DNA of 64,000 nucleotides from JAPLJC01 sp963697965 (GTDB taxonomy: Bacteria; Desulfobacterota; Desulfobaccia; Desulfobaccales; 0-14-0-80-60-11), in contig OY969108.1 in the NCBI GenBank assembly GCA_963697965.1, positions 2,976,001-3,040,000 on the forward strand. The letters are read 5' to 3'. Each line of letters starts with the position of its first letter. The first letter of the stretch is position 1. The notes beneath the pieces were generated by a model that did no database searches, was not told the DNA's origin, and saw only the letters and a program-made list of their open reading frames with translations. Below are positions 34,444 through 42,752 of this stretch, in pieces. Made by a program: the position numbers and the translations under genes.

Positions 34444-34479
34444 TTGACTGTTACGCTTTTACCCCCTAAGGTAAAAAGC
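34444..34479 (+). promoter_or_regulatory. Promoter with overlapping inverted repeat, TolC-like gene
   Basis: TTGACT (34444-34449) and TAAGGT (34467-34472) are 17 bases apart. An inverted repeat, GCTTTTACC (34455-34463) and GGTAAAAAGC (34470-34479), covers the spacer and the -10 element, which is where a repressor site or a start-site hairpin would act. Confidence 0.5.
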
Positions 34480-34506
34480 AATTGATTTCAAAAAGGAGGG
34501 GGAGCT

Positions 34507-35946
34507 ATGTTTGCACGAGGACGTTTAGGTGGCCTGATCCTGGGCCTGGCGCTCCTGCTGGGGCCGGCGGCGGCAATAGCCGCAGAGCCGCCCAAGGGTG
34601 CGGCGCCGGTTTTGGATCTGCCTCATCTGGAGGCGATGGCGCTTCAATATAGTCCGGTGGTCAAGGCCAGCCGCAGTGATGTCAAGTTTGCCGAGGAACA
34701 GAAGAAAGAGGCCCATGGCTACCGCTGGCCCCAGTTCGACTATCTCGCCACCGGCGGGGTGGTGCCCAACGCCAAACTGGGAGAGATCCGTGGGGTGCCG
34801 GGCCAACTCTACTGGCCCGACCCCGTAGACAAGCTGCACGGGGTCAATGTCTTTGGCCACCTCGATTTCAGTGTGATTCAGCCCCTGTACACCTTCGGCA
34901 AGATCGCTTTCCGGGAGGAGGCCGCCGCCCACAACGTCAAGGTGAAGGAAGAAGCAGTGACGTCCCAACAGGGCGAGGTCGTGGTCCAGGTCGCCCAGGC
35001 TTACTATGGCCTGATCCTGGCGAATCAGGGCAAAGAGGCGGTGAAAGAGGCCCGCACTTACCTGAACGACACCCGCCAGCGCGTCGACCGGCTCCTAGCC
35101 ATGAACTCCCCCAATGCCAAGGAAACGGACCGGTACCGGATAGCCGCCTACGAAGGTGCCTTGGAAAAATCGAGCGCCGAAGCGGAGGAGGGCTCCAAGA
35201 CGGCTTATCGGGCCCTGAAGGCCCTCATCGGCTATGGCGAAAACCAGGATTTCCGGGTTCCCGAGAACCTGCCCACACCCGCTCCCCCTGCCGGCACCCT
35301 GGATACTTATATCCAAACCTCACTGGAATTACGCCCGGAATTCAGGGAGTTAAAAGAGGGGCTGGTGGCCCGGCAACTCTTGGTGGACGCCGCCAAGGCC
35401 GACCGCCTGCCCTCCTTCTTCTTTGCGGTGATGGGCGAACTGGCCGGCGCCCCGGGCCGCAAATATAACCCGGACCCTTATATCAACGATTATTTCAACG
35501 ACTATGGGGCCCTGCCCATGGTGGGGGCCAAATGGCACTTCGACTTCGGCATCCTCAAGGCCAAGGTGGGCGAGGCCCAGGCGGAACTGGAGAAGTTGCG
35601 GGAAGATCAAAGGGCTGCCCTGATGGGCATCCCGATAGAAGTGGCCAAAAGGTACGGGGAAGTGCAGCAATATTACAAGTCTTCGGAAGGCCTGGAAAAG
35701 GCCTACGTCAACTCCCGGCGCTGGCTGGTTACCGCCTTCGGCAATTTCGACATGGGCTTGGGCAAGATGGATGAAATCTTTCAGGCCTTCGAACGGTACG
35801 GGGTTTTCCGGGGCGACTACCTGATGGCCCTTTATCAGTACAACCTGTCGGCGGCCCAACTGGACGAAGCCACCGGGGCCTACCGCGGGAAGCTCGCGGC
35901 CGCGGCTCCCGCCGTCAAACCGGCGAGCGTCCCGTCCGTCCAATAA
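34507..35946 (+). CDS. TolC-family outer-membrane efflux protein
   Basis: The 479-residue protein begins with a signal peptide ending near AAIAAEPP and then shows the TolC-like helical pattern: LEAMALQYSPVVKASRSDVKFAEEQKKEA, a long coiled-coil region with VVVQVAQAYYGLILANQGKE, and a second similar half (GEAQAELEKLREDQ). It would form the outer-membrane channel of an export or efflux system. No inner-membrane partner is adjacent. AAGGAGGGGG lies just before the ATG, and a promoter with an overlapping inverted repeat is upstream. Confidence 0.85.
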   Translation: MFARGRLGGLILGLALLLGPAAAIAAEPPKGAAPVLDLPHLEAMALQYSPVVKASRSDVKFAEEQKKEAHGYRWPQFDYLATGGVVPNAKLGEIRGVPGQLYWPDPVDKLHGVNVFGHLDFSVIQPLYTFGKIAFREEAAAHNVKVKEEAVTSQQGEVVVQVAQAYYGLILANQGKEAVKEARTYLNDTRQRVDRLLAMNSPNAKETDRYRIAAYEGALEKSSAEAEEGSKTAYRALKALIGYGENQDFRVPENLPTPAPPAGTLDTYIQTSLELRPEFRELKEGLVARQLLVDAAKADRLPSFFFAVMGELAGAPGRKYNPDPYINDYFNDYGALPMVGAKWHFDFGILKAKVGEAQAELEKLREDQRAALMGIPIEVAKRYGEVQQYYKSSEGLEKAYVNSRRWLVTAFGNFDMGLGKMDEIFQAFERYGVFRGDYLMALYQYNLSAAQLDEATGAYRGKLAAAAPAVKPASVPSVQ

Positions 35947-36035
35947 GGGCCTAACCCCGTGGCGGCGCCTAGGACGCCTCTTGCGCGCCCTGGGCGCCCG
36001 AATCTAGATGCTGCAAGGCGGCCGCGGGCCAACCT

Positions 36036-36884
36036 TCACCGGCCGATGAGAAACAGGCGGGCGTAGACCAGCAACGGGGCGCTGAACAGAATGCTGTCCA
36101 GGCGGTCCAACATCCCGCCGTGGCCGGGGAGCAGTTTGGAGGCATCCTTCACCTGGGCCTGGCGCTTCAGCATCGATTCGAACAAGTCCCCCAAGAGGCC
36201 CGCCACCCCCAGGACCACGGCCAGGGCGGCCAGTGCCAGTCCCCCCACCCCCGGCAGCAGCCATTTCCCCGCCGCCACCCCCACCACCAGGCTGGCGGCC
36301 AGGCCGCCCGCCACCCCGGCCCAGGTCTTCCCCGGGCTCACCGCGGGGTAGAGCCTGGTCTTTCCCAGGGTCCGGCCCACATAATAGGCCCCGGTGTCCC
36401 CGGCAAAGATCACCATGAGAAACCAGAGGACCCACCACTCCCCATCCACGAGGAACCGCAGCCAGATGAGGTGCCCCAACAGGAAGGGCAGATAGAGGAG
36501 GCCCAGGGTGTTGATCGCCAAACTTGGGCCTGCCTGCGCAATGTGCTCGTAGCTCAGCAGGTAGAAGAGAAACAGCATGAACAGGCACCAGAAAAGAGCG
36601 AACAAGACGATGGTAGGATTGCAGACCAGGCCCCCGGTGGGAATGGACCCCTGGGTGCTGGGATGGGCGGTGCCAAAGCTCAGCAGGATGAAGGAACCCA
36701 GCAACACCGCCTTAAAGCGCCGGGGTTTGTCCGCCTCTGCCTGGAACATCCCCAGGAACTCCCAGTGGCCCAAGGCGTTTACCACCAGGAGCATCAGCAC
36801 GAAGAGAGCCAGCCCGCCCCGGAGCAGCGCCAGCGCCAGGAGCGGCAGCAGAATTAGGGCCGTCAACCATCGTTGCGTATCCAC
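36036..36884 (-). CDS. cdsA: Phosphatidate cytidylyltransferase
   Basis: The 282-residue membrane enzyme makes CDP-diacylglycerol from phosphatidate and CTP, the branch point of phospholipid synthesis. The C-terminal signature GDLFESMLKRQAQVKD followed by LLPGHGGMLDRLDS is complete, and about eight membrane helices are visible. Its start lies just right-to-left of the duplicated pyrG end at 36901. Confidence 0.93.
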   Translation of the reverse strand: MDTQRWLTALILLPLLALALLRGGLALFVLMLLVVNALGHWEFLGMFQAEADKPRRFKAVLLGSFILLSFGTAHPSTQGSIPTGGLVCNPTIVLFALFWCLFMLFLFYLLSYEHIAQAGPSLAINTLGLLYLPFLLGHLIWLRFLVDGEWWVLWFLMVIFAGDTGAYYVGRTLGKTRLYPAVSPGKTWAGVAGGLAASLVVGVAAGKWLLPGVGGLALAALAVVLGVAGLLGDLFESMLKRQAQVKDASKLLPGHGGMLDRLDSILFSAPLLVYARLFLIGR

Positions 36885-36900
36885 CGGGCCCCCTTTGGTC

Positions 36901-36940
36901 CTTCAGATCTCTTCGCCGGGTTTGATCAGACGCTGCTTAT
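36901..36940 (-). repeat. Second copy of the pyrG 3' end (att-like direct repeat)
   Basis: Bases 36901-36925 are identical to 37391-37415, the last 25 bases around the pyrG stop. The match continues imperfectly to 36940. On the minus strand this copy would read KQRLIKPGEEI-stop, against KQSNVKPGEEI-stop in pyrG. It is therefore a diverged but in-frame alternative gene end, 490 bases downstream of the real one. Confidence 0.75.
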
Positions 36941-36943
36941 AAT

Positions 36944-36970
36944 AGTAGCCAGTCGCCAGTAGCCAGTTTA
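36944..36970. repeat. 7-bp tandem repeat array (AGTAGCC)
   Basis: Units AGTAGCC, AGTCGCC, AGTAGCC, AGT with period 7, next to the displaced pyrG end. A second array of the same period bounds the other side of the insert at 37356-37390. Confidence 0.65.
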
Positions 36971-37014
36971 GGGCGGCCTGTGGCCGCCATTTAGCGACGG
37001 CCACACAGCCCGCC
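36969..37014. repeat. Palindromic repeat shared with 56579-56598
   Basis: The 20 bases TAGGGCGGCCTGTGGCCGCC recur exactly, in reverse complement, at 56579-56598. A second related segment CGGCCACACAGCCCGCC completes an inverted repeat. Confidence 0.65.
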
Positions 37015-37299
37015 TTAAATATCAAGATCTTCAAAATCCAAGTCTATTCGTTTTCTGCCTTTATCTGTCATTGAATAGCAACCTCGATCCTCTCTCACAA
37101 GGTAACCTAATTTGCACAAATTGGAGATAAAACTTCTAACCTCATGTTGAAATGCCGGTCTGCCGCCATACGGTATCCCTTCTAAATGGTTAGGGCCTAA
37201 TTCTAGGTAATTTCCTATATTGCGGTATATTTGTGGCTACATTGCTTCCTTTACCATATCTCTTACGCACATAAGAATAGCAATTTCCCAAACGGCCAT
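37015..37299 (-). pseudogene. Winged-helix (Mrr-N-like) protein interrupted by TAG
   Basis: The minus strand has a 95-codon frame from ATG 37299 to TAA 37015 broken only by TAG at codon 21 (37239-37237). Before it: AVWEIAILMCVRDMVKEAM. After it: a 73-residue stretch with PAFQHEVRSFISNLCKLGYL and VREDRGCYSMTDKGRKRI. This is the shape of a winged helix as in the N-terminal domain of Mrr-type restriction proteins (helix, recognition helix, beta-wing, TDKG). AAGGAAAA precedes the ATG. Composition is much more AT-rich than the neighbours, so it is probably foreign. The stop may be real decay or a base error. The Mrr-N assignment is by eye. Confidence 0.6.
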
Positions 37300-37355
37300 T
37301 TTAATTTTCCTTATTTAAAGAATAATTGGGAGTGAAGCGGATTAAACAAAATTGA

Positions 37356-37390
37356 TCACTGACTACTGTATACTGACTACTGGCAACTGT
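37356..37390. repeat. 7-bp tandem repeat array (nnACTGn)
   Basis: Five units TCACTGA, CTACTGT, ATACTGA, CTACTGG, CAACTGT share ACTG at period 7 and end exactly where the 25-bp pyrG repeat begins (37391). Confidence 0.65.
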
Positions 37391-37392
37391 CT

Positions 37393-39064
37393 TCAGATCT
37401 CTTCGCCGGGTTTGACGTTGCTCTGCTTAAATTCCAGGGCGGCCCGGATATAGCTCCGGAACAGGGGGTGGGGGTTCCTGGGACCGGATTTGAATTCCGG
37501 ATGGAACTGGCAGCCCAGGAACCAGGGATGGTCGGGGAGTTCAACAATTTCCACCAATTCGCCGTTGGGAGAGGTCCCGGTGATCGCCAGACCGGCGGCG
37601 CTCAATTTTTCCCGGTAAGAGTTGTTAAACTCGTAGCGGTGGCGGTGGCGTTCCATGATCTGGGTCTGGCCATAGTCCAGGCCGGCCAGGGAGGTCTCTT
37701 TGAGGACGCAGGGGTAGGCTCCCAGGCGCATGGTGCCGCCCTTCACCGATTCCCGGTCCCGATGGATGATGGCGTCCCGGCGATAATCGTACCATTCCCG
37801 CATCAGGTAGATGACCGGCTCGGCCGCCTCGGGGTCGAACTCCTCGCTGGTAGCCTCGGGCAGGCCGGCCACGTGCCGGGCGAACTCGATGACCGCCAAC
37901 TGCATGCCGAAGCAGATGCCGAAGTAGGGGATGCGGTGTTCCCGGGCGTAGCGGATGGCCTGGATCTTACCTTCCACCCCCCGCACCCCGAAGCCGCCGG
38001 GCACCAGAATGCCGTGCAGGTGCCCCAGCAAGCCCTCGGCTCCTTCCCGCTCCACCTGCTCCGAATCTATATAGGTGAGGGCCACCTGGACCTCGTTGGC
38101 CAGGCCGCCGTGTACCAGAGCCTCGTGCAGGCTCTTGTAGGACTCCCTCAGGTCCACGTACTTGCCGACGATGCCGATCTGCACCCGGTCCTTGGGGTGC
38201 CTGATGCGCTGCACCAGTTCCTCCCAGGCTTCCAACTGAGGCTCCCGGGTCCAGATGTTCAGGATCTCCACCAACTGCTGATCCAACCCTTCCTGGTGGA
38301 AAAGCAGCGGAATCTCGTAAATGTTGTCCACGTCCTGGGCGGTGATCACCCCAGCGGGCTCCACGTTGCAGAAGAGGGCGATCTTGGCCTTGATCTCCTT
38401 GCTCAGGAGCTTTTCGGTGCGGCACAGCAGCAGGTGGGGCTGGATGCCGATGGAGCGCAGTTCCTTGACGCTGTGCTGGGTGGGCTTGGTCTTGACTTCG
38501 CCGGCGCTCTTGATGAAGGGCACCAGGGTGAGGTGGATGTAACAGAACGCTGTCCTTGCCCAGGTCGCCCTTGAGCTGGCGGATGGCTTCCAGAAAAGGC
38601 AGGCTCTCGATGTCGCCCACGGTGCCGCCGATCTCGATGATGGCCACGTCCGCCGAGGGCGCCACCTGGAGGATGGACTGCTTGATTTCGTCGGTAATGT
38701 GGGGAATGACCTGGACCGTGCCCCCCAGGTAGTCTCCCCGGCGCTCCTTGGTGATGACGTTATGGTAGATGCGGCCCGAGGTGAAGTTGTTTTCCTGGCC
38801 CAGGGTCACCGTGGTGTAGCGCTCGTAATGCCCCAGGTCCAGGTCGGTCTCGGCCCCGTCTTCGGTGACGTAGACCTCGCCGTGCTGGAAGGGGTTCATG
38901 GTGCCGGGGTCCACGTTGATGTATGGGTCCAGCTTCTGGAAGGTGATGCGCAGGCCCCGGGACTCCAAAAGCGCGCCGATGGCCGCCGCCGCCACTCCCT
39001 TGCCCAGGGAGGAGAGCACCCCGCCGGTAATAAAGATCAGTTTGGTTTTCACAGGTTCCTTCAT
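37393..39064 (-). pseudogene. pyrG: CTP synthase, frameshifted as written
   Basis: PyrG makes CTP from UTP, glutamine and ATP. The N-terminal part (ATG 39064) reads TKLIFITGGVLSSLGKGVAAA through IGGTVGDIESLPFLEAIRQL; the C-terminal part continues FIKSAGEVKTKPTQHSVKELR and carries the amidotransferase nucleophile in YFGICFGMQ. The two lie in different frames. Near 38540 the coding strand reads CTG TTA CAT CCA where the family needs CTG TAC ATC CAC, one extra T. Otherwise both parts are complete and the repaired length (about 556 residues) is normal. Since pyrG is usually essential, a sequencing indel is the likeliest cause. The stop lies in the 25-bp repeat duplicated at 36901. Confidence 0.92.
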
Positions 39065-39227
39065 ATACCCGGCCTCAGCGGATGTCAAGAAAGGTCTGAA
39101 GCGCCCCTTCTTAGCCCCCCTAAAGGGCTTGCCAACACCTGGGGGCGGCCGTGGGAAGGCTCCCAGCTTGCTGGGATCGCCCCTGAACTCCCGGCATAAC
39201 CTCACCAGACCAGGAAGGTACTTCTCG

Positions 39228-40253
39228 TCAAAAAAGTTTAGGGTGTGGTCCCTTTCCCGCCATCTTGCCAAAATACTCAGCAGCCCGGCCGGTGGCCACG
39301 CGGCCCCGGGGGGTCCGCTGCAGGAAGCCGGATTGGATCAGATAGGGTTCGTAAACGTCTTCCAGGGTGCCTTCCTCCTCGCACAGGGCGGCGGCCAGGG
39401 TGCCCAGGCCCACCGGCCCGCCGTCGTAGGTTTCCAGGATGGTGCGGAGGATCAGGTGGTCCATGCGGTCCAGCCCCAGGGTGTCGATATGCAGCAGGCT
39501 GAGGGCGGCGTCGGCCGATTCGCGGTTGATGCGGCCGTCGCCCCGCACCTGGGCGTAGTCCCGCACCCGCTTCAGGAGGCGGTTGGCGATGCGGGGGGTG
39601 CCCCGGGAACGGCGGGCGATCTCCCAGGCGCCCTCGTCCTCCAGTTCGATATCGAGCACCCTCGCGGCCCGGTGGACAATTATGACCAGGTCCTCCACCT
39701 TATAGAAGTCCACCCGGAGCATCAAGCCGAAGCGGTCCCGCAGGGCCGGGGTGAGCAGGCCAGCCCTGGTGGTGGCCCCCACCAGGGTGAATTGGGGGAG
39801 TTCCAGCTTCACGGAGCGCGCCCCGGGCCCCTGGCCGATGATCAGGTCCAGGTTGAAGTCCTCCATGGCCGGGTAGAGAATCTCCTCCACCACTGTGGGC
39901 AGGCGGTGCACTTCGTCGATGAACAGGACGTCTTTGGCCTGAAGGTTGGTGAGCAGGGCCGCCAGGTCCCCGGACCGCTCCACCACTGGGCCGGCGGTAG
40001 GCTTGATGTTGGCCCCCATCTCCTGGGCGATGATATGGGCCAGGGTGGTCTTCCCCAGGCCCGGGGGGCCGTGCACCAGGATGTGGTCCACCGCCTCGCC
40101 CCTGCCCCGGGCCGCGGCCAGGGCGATTTCCAGGTTGCGGCGCAGTTCCTCCTGCCCCACAAACTCCGCCAGGGTGCGGGGCCGCAGCCCCGGCTCCAGA
40201 CCGAGGTCTTCCACCAGGGGCCTGGGATTGACGATGCGCTCTTCCTGGTCCAT
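39228..40253 (-). CDS. ruvB: Holliday junction branch-migration helicase RuvB
   Basis: The 341-residue AAA+ motor has Walker A HGPPGLGKTTLA, Walker B VLFIDEVHRLP, sensor VGATTRAGLL, arginine-finger region RDRFGL and the C-terminal winged helix ending FLQRTPRGRVAT. The N-terminal RPRTLAEFVGQEELRRNL is diagnostic. The frame is open to 40289, but MDQEERIV at 40253 is the usual start. ruvA and ruvC are not adjacent in view. Confidence 0.95.
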   Translation of the reverse strand: MDQEERIVNPRPLVEDLGLEPGLRPRTLAEFVGQEELRRNLEIALAAARGRGEAVDHILVHGPPGLGKTTLAHIIAQEMGANIKPTAGPVVERSGDLAALLTNLQAKDVLFIDEVHRLPTVVEEILYPAMEDFNLDLIIGQGPGARSVKLELPQFTLVGATTRAGLLTPALRDRFGLMLRVDFYKVEDLVIIVHRAARVLDIELEDEGAWEIARRSRGTPRIANRLLKRVRDYAQVRGDGRINRESADAALSLLHIDTLGLDRMDHLILRTILETYDGGPVGLGTLAAALCEEEGTLEDVYEPYLIQSGFLQRTPRGRVATGRAAEYFGKMAGKGPHPKLF

Positions 40254-40383
40254 TGGCCCTAATTTACCGCACTCCGAACAGATTTGCAAGCCGGCCCCCT
40301 TGGCCCCCGGGGCCGGGTTTGATAGACTCAGCCTGTAGCATTAGGCCCATCTCTAATATAAATAAGATAGTCAGGAGTGGGAT

Positions 40384-40797
40384 ATGGTGGACACAACTGT
40401 AAAGAACAAACCTGGCAACGTTGCGGATCGCCGCGATCATATGGCCAATGAGAGGACCTTTCTGGCCTGGGTAAGGACCAGTATTGGTATAATGGCATTT
40501 GGGTTTGTCGTCGAGAAGTTTGCTTTGTTTATAAAAAAATTACAATATTTCCTTGGTAAAAATAATATTTCTAACGTCATGCCTCCCTCCTCTGGATCTT
40601 CCACAATTTTTGGCATCGTCCTGGTGGCGATTGGCGCCTTAATTGGCTTATTGGCATTTGTTAGATATAAAAAGGTTGAAAGGGAAATAGTTGATGACAC
40701 GTATCGACCTTCGATCATACTGGACATACTCGTGGCCCTGGTAATCTTGGTAATGGGGATTTTCCTGATAATTTATATGCTTCATAGTATTCATTGA
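40384..40797 (+). CDS. DUF202 (YidH-like) membrane protein
   Basis: The 137-residue protein has the DUF202 signature ANERTFLAWVRTSIGIMAFGFVVEKF followed by two further membrane segments (FGIVLVAIGALIGLLAF and ILDILVALVILVMGIFLIIYML). AGGAG precedes the ATG. The function of the family is unknown. Its codon use is visibly more AT-rich than the flanking ruvB and ABC genes, so it may be a later acquisition. Confidence 0.85.
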   Translation: MVDTTVKNKPGNVADRRDHMANERTFLAWVRTSIGIMAFGFVVEKFALFIKKLQYFLGKNNISNVMPPSSGSSTIFGIVLVAIGALIGLLAFVRYKKVEREIVDDTYRPSIILDILVALVILVMGIFLIIYMLHSIH

Positions 40798-40814
40798 AAA
40801 ATTAATCGGTAATT

Positions 40815-41753
40815 ATGCAACCAGCCATTTTTGCTGAGGCCATCGGCAAGTCGTTCCGGGAGCGGAGGTTCGGTCCCTGGAAGACGGTGCTCCGTCAGGT
40901 GGATCTGGAAGTGGCCCCCGGGGCCATCTTCGGGGTCCTGGGGCCCAATGGCGCCGGCAAGACCACCCTCATCTCCATCCTGGCCACCTTACTGCACCCG
41001 GACCAGGGCCGCGCCCGGGTGCTGGGCCTGGACGTGGTGCGGGAGGCGGCCAGGCTGCGGCAGCGCATCAACCTGGCGGCTGCCGGGGCCCATTTCCTCT
41101 GGTGCCTCACCGCCGAAGAGAACCTGCGTTTTTACGGCCGTCTCTACGGGCTGGGCGGCCGGGCCCTAACCGCCAAGGTGGAGGGCCTCCTCGACCTTTT
41201 CCAGTTGGCAGACCAGCGCCGGGTGGTCTTCGAACGTCTGTCCACCGGCCTCAAACAGCGCCTGATGCTGGCCAAGGCCCTGATCAACGACCCGGAACTC
41301 CTGTTTATGGACGAACCCACCTCGGGCCTGGACCAGGAGATGGCCCAGCATATCCGGGAAGAAATCCTGCGCCTCAACCGGGAGACCGGGCTCACCATCC
41401 TGCTCACCACCCACAACTTGCGGGAGGCCGAGATGCTTTGCAGCGAGGTGGCCTTCCTGAAAGAAGGGCGGCTGGCGGCCCGGGGGCGCATTGCCGAGTT
41501 GCAGCAGCGCTTGGGGTTGGGAGACCATTTGAGTCTGGTCTTCCGGGGGGCCCCGGCGGCCCTGGATTACGCGCGGCTGCCCGGCGTCCTGAGTCACCGG
41601 GTTCAGGACGTCCGGGTGGACCTGGTGCTGGACCGGGCTGAAGTCCGCCTGGCGGCGGTCCTGGAGGCCGTCTCCCACGGCGGCGGGGAGCTGGCTTTGG
41701 TAAAGCTCAAGCCCGTGGACCTGGAAGAGATCTACCGTGAAATTACCCACTAG
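40815..41753 (+). CDS. ABC exporter ATP-binding protein (ABC-2 type)
   Basis: The 312-residue ATPase has Walker A GPNGAGKTTL, signature LSTGLKQRLMLAKAL, Walker B LLFMDEPTSGLDQ and the switch motif LLTTHNLREAE. A C-terminal extension of about 90 residues follows, as in DrrA-like exporters. It overlaps the permease gene by 17 bases. Cargo cannot be inferred. Confidence 0.9.
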   Translation: MQPAIFAEAIGKSFRERRFGPWKTVLRQVDLEVAPGAIFGVLGPNGAGKTTLISILATLLHPDQGRARVLGLDVVREAARLRQRINLAAAGAHFLWCLTAEENLRFYGRLYGLGGRALTAKVEGLLDLFQLADQRRVVFERLSTGLKQRLMLAKALINDPELLFMDEPTSGLDQEMAQHIREEILRLNRETGLTILLTTHNLREAEMLCSEVAFLKEGRLAARGRIAELQQRLGLGDHLSLVFRGAPAALDYARLPGVLSHRVQDVRVDLVLDRAEVRLAAVLEAVSHGGGELALVKLKPVDLEEIYREITH

Positions 41754-42531
41754 TTTTCTAAAAATCTGGGCCTTTTCGGTGCGCAGCGGCCTGGTGAACC
41801 GGCGCAACGTCTTCGCGGCCTTAGAGATGCTCTTCTGGCCGGCCATAGGCATCTTCTCGGTGGGGCTCCTCACCCGCTTCCTCAATCTTCCCGGAGATAC
41901 AGTGACCTTTATCCTCATCGGCGCCATCACCATAAGCACTGTGCAAATCGCCCAATTGGACCTGTCCTATTCCCTGCTCTATTCCGTCTGGTCCAAAAGC
42001 CTGAAGCACGAATTCATCGCCCCCATCCGCCTGATCCACATCTTGTTGGGCTGCGGCCTGGTGGGGGTGATCCGGGGCTTCCTGGTCTTTGCGGGCATGA
42101 CCGTCTTGAGCGTCTGGATCTTCCATATGGAACTGGGCCGCCCCGGGCCGGGGGGCCTGGCGGTATTCCTGGCGGGGATGTTCCTCAATGCCGCCATCAT
42201 CGGGGCGCTGGTCCTGGCCCTGGTGCTGCGCTTCGGCCAGCGGGCGGAGGTGGCGGCCTGGGCCTTCTCCTACCTGATGATGCTGTTTTGCGGGCTCTAT
42301 TATCCGGTCAGCGTGCTGCCGGCGTGGGCACAGGGGCTGGCCCGCTTCATCCCGCTCACCTATTTCCTCGAGTACTTCCGCCACTTCTACGGCTTTCCGC
42401 TGCACTCCAGCCGGCCCCTCCTTTACGGCTTCTCTTTGAGTGTGGTATATTTGCTTGCCAGCTACGGACTATTGCAATATACCTTGCGGGCCGCCTTGCG
42501 GGGCGGCATCCTGCTGCGGCTGTCCGAATGA
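41737..42531 (+). CDS. ABC-2 type permease
   Basis: The 264-residue membrane protein has six helices and an ABC-2 exporter pattern, including FWPAIGIFSVGLLTRFLN at the N-terminal side and LMMLFCGLYYPVSVLPAWAQGLARFIPLTYFLEYFRH near the end, the typical conserved loop. It is the partner of the ATPase just upstream. Confidence 0.88.
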   Translation: MKLPTSFLKIWAFSVRSGLVNRRNVFAALEMLFWPAIGIFSVGLLTRFLNLPGDTVTFILIGAITISTVQIAQLDLSYSLLYSVWSKSLKHEFIAPIRLIHILLGCGLVGVIRGFLVFAGMTVLSVWIFHMELGRPGPGGLAVFLAGMFLNAAIIGALVLALVLRFGQRAEVAAWAFSYLMMLFCGLYYPVSVLPAWAQGLARFIPLTYFLEYFRHFYGFPLHSSRPLLYGFSLSVVYLLASYGLLQYTLRAALRGGILLRLSE

Positions 42532-42534
42532 TGT

Positions 42535-42559
42535 GTAGGGGCGACCCGCTGGGTCGCCC
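42535..42559. repeat. Palindrome GTAGGGGCGACCC..GGGTCGCCC
   Basis: Arms GGGCGACCC and GGGTCGCCC pair around GCT, four bases after the permease stop. Same family as 629-655, in opposite orientation. Confidence 0.65.
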
Positions 42560-42587
42560 AATTCCATGGTCCCCAGGCATTTTGAAA

Positions 42588-42657
42588 TGTAGCCGCAAGC
42601 TTTAGCTTGCGAAATGATTAGAAAAAACGGGGGCGCAGGCTAAAGCCTGCGGCTACA
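42588..42657. repeat. Double palindrome TGTAGCCGC..GCGGCTACA
   Basis: TGTAGCCGCAAGC, TTTAGCTTGCG and later CGCAGGCTAAAG, CCTGCGGCTACA form nested inverted repeats around an AT-rich centre. A half-copy is seen at about 21806. Confidence 0.65.
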
Positions 42658-42752
42658 TAACCATCCAGATATTTTTTTAGATATTTCTTAAACACGACAG
42701 TAGGAAACTGATTTCAATTTCTCTCCTGCCGCGGTAACACCAGGAAGGCCGC

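Noticed and set aside
37237..37239. TAG in the winged-helix frame read as pyrrolysine
   Set aside because: Nothing in the window supports a pyl system and the codon is in a short, foreign, probably decaying gene; a stop mutation or base error is simpler.
36944..37390. 7-bp arrays near pyrG as a CRISPR or IS element
   Set aside because: Unit length 7 is far below CRISPR repeats, there are no spacers, and no cas or transposase gene is present.
40384..40797. DUF202 protein as part of the ABC exporter
   Set aside because: It precedes the ATPase by 17 bases but differs in composition and belongs to a family not tied to ABC exporters; linkage is possible but unsupported.
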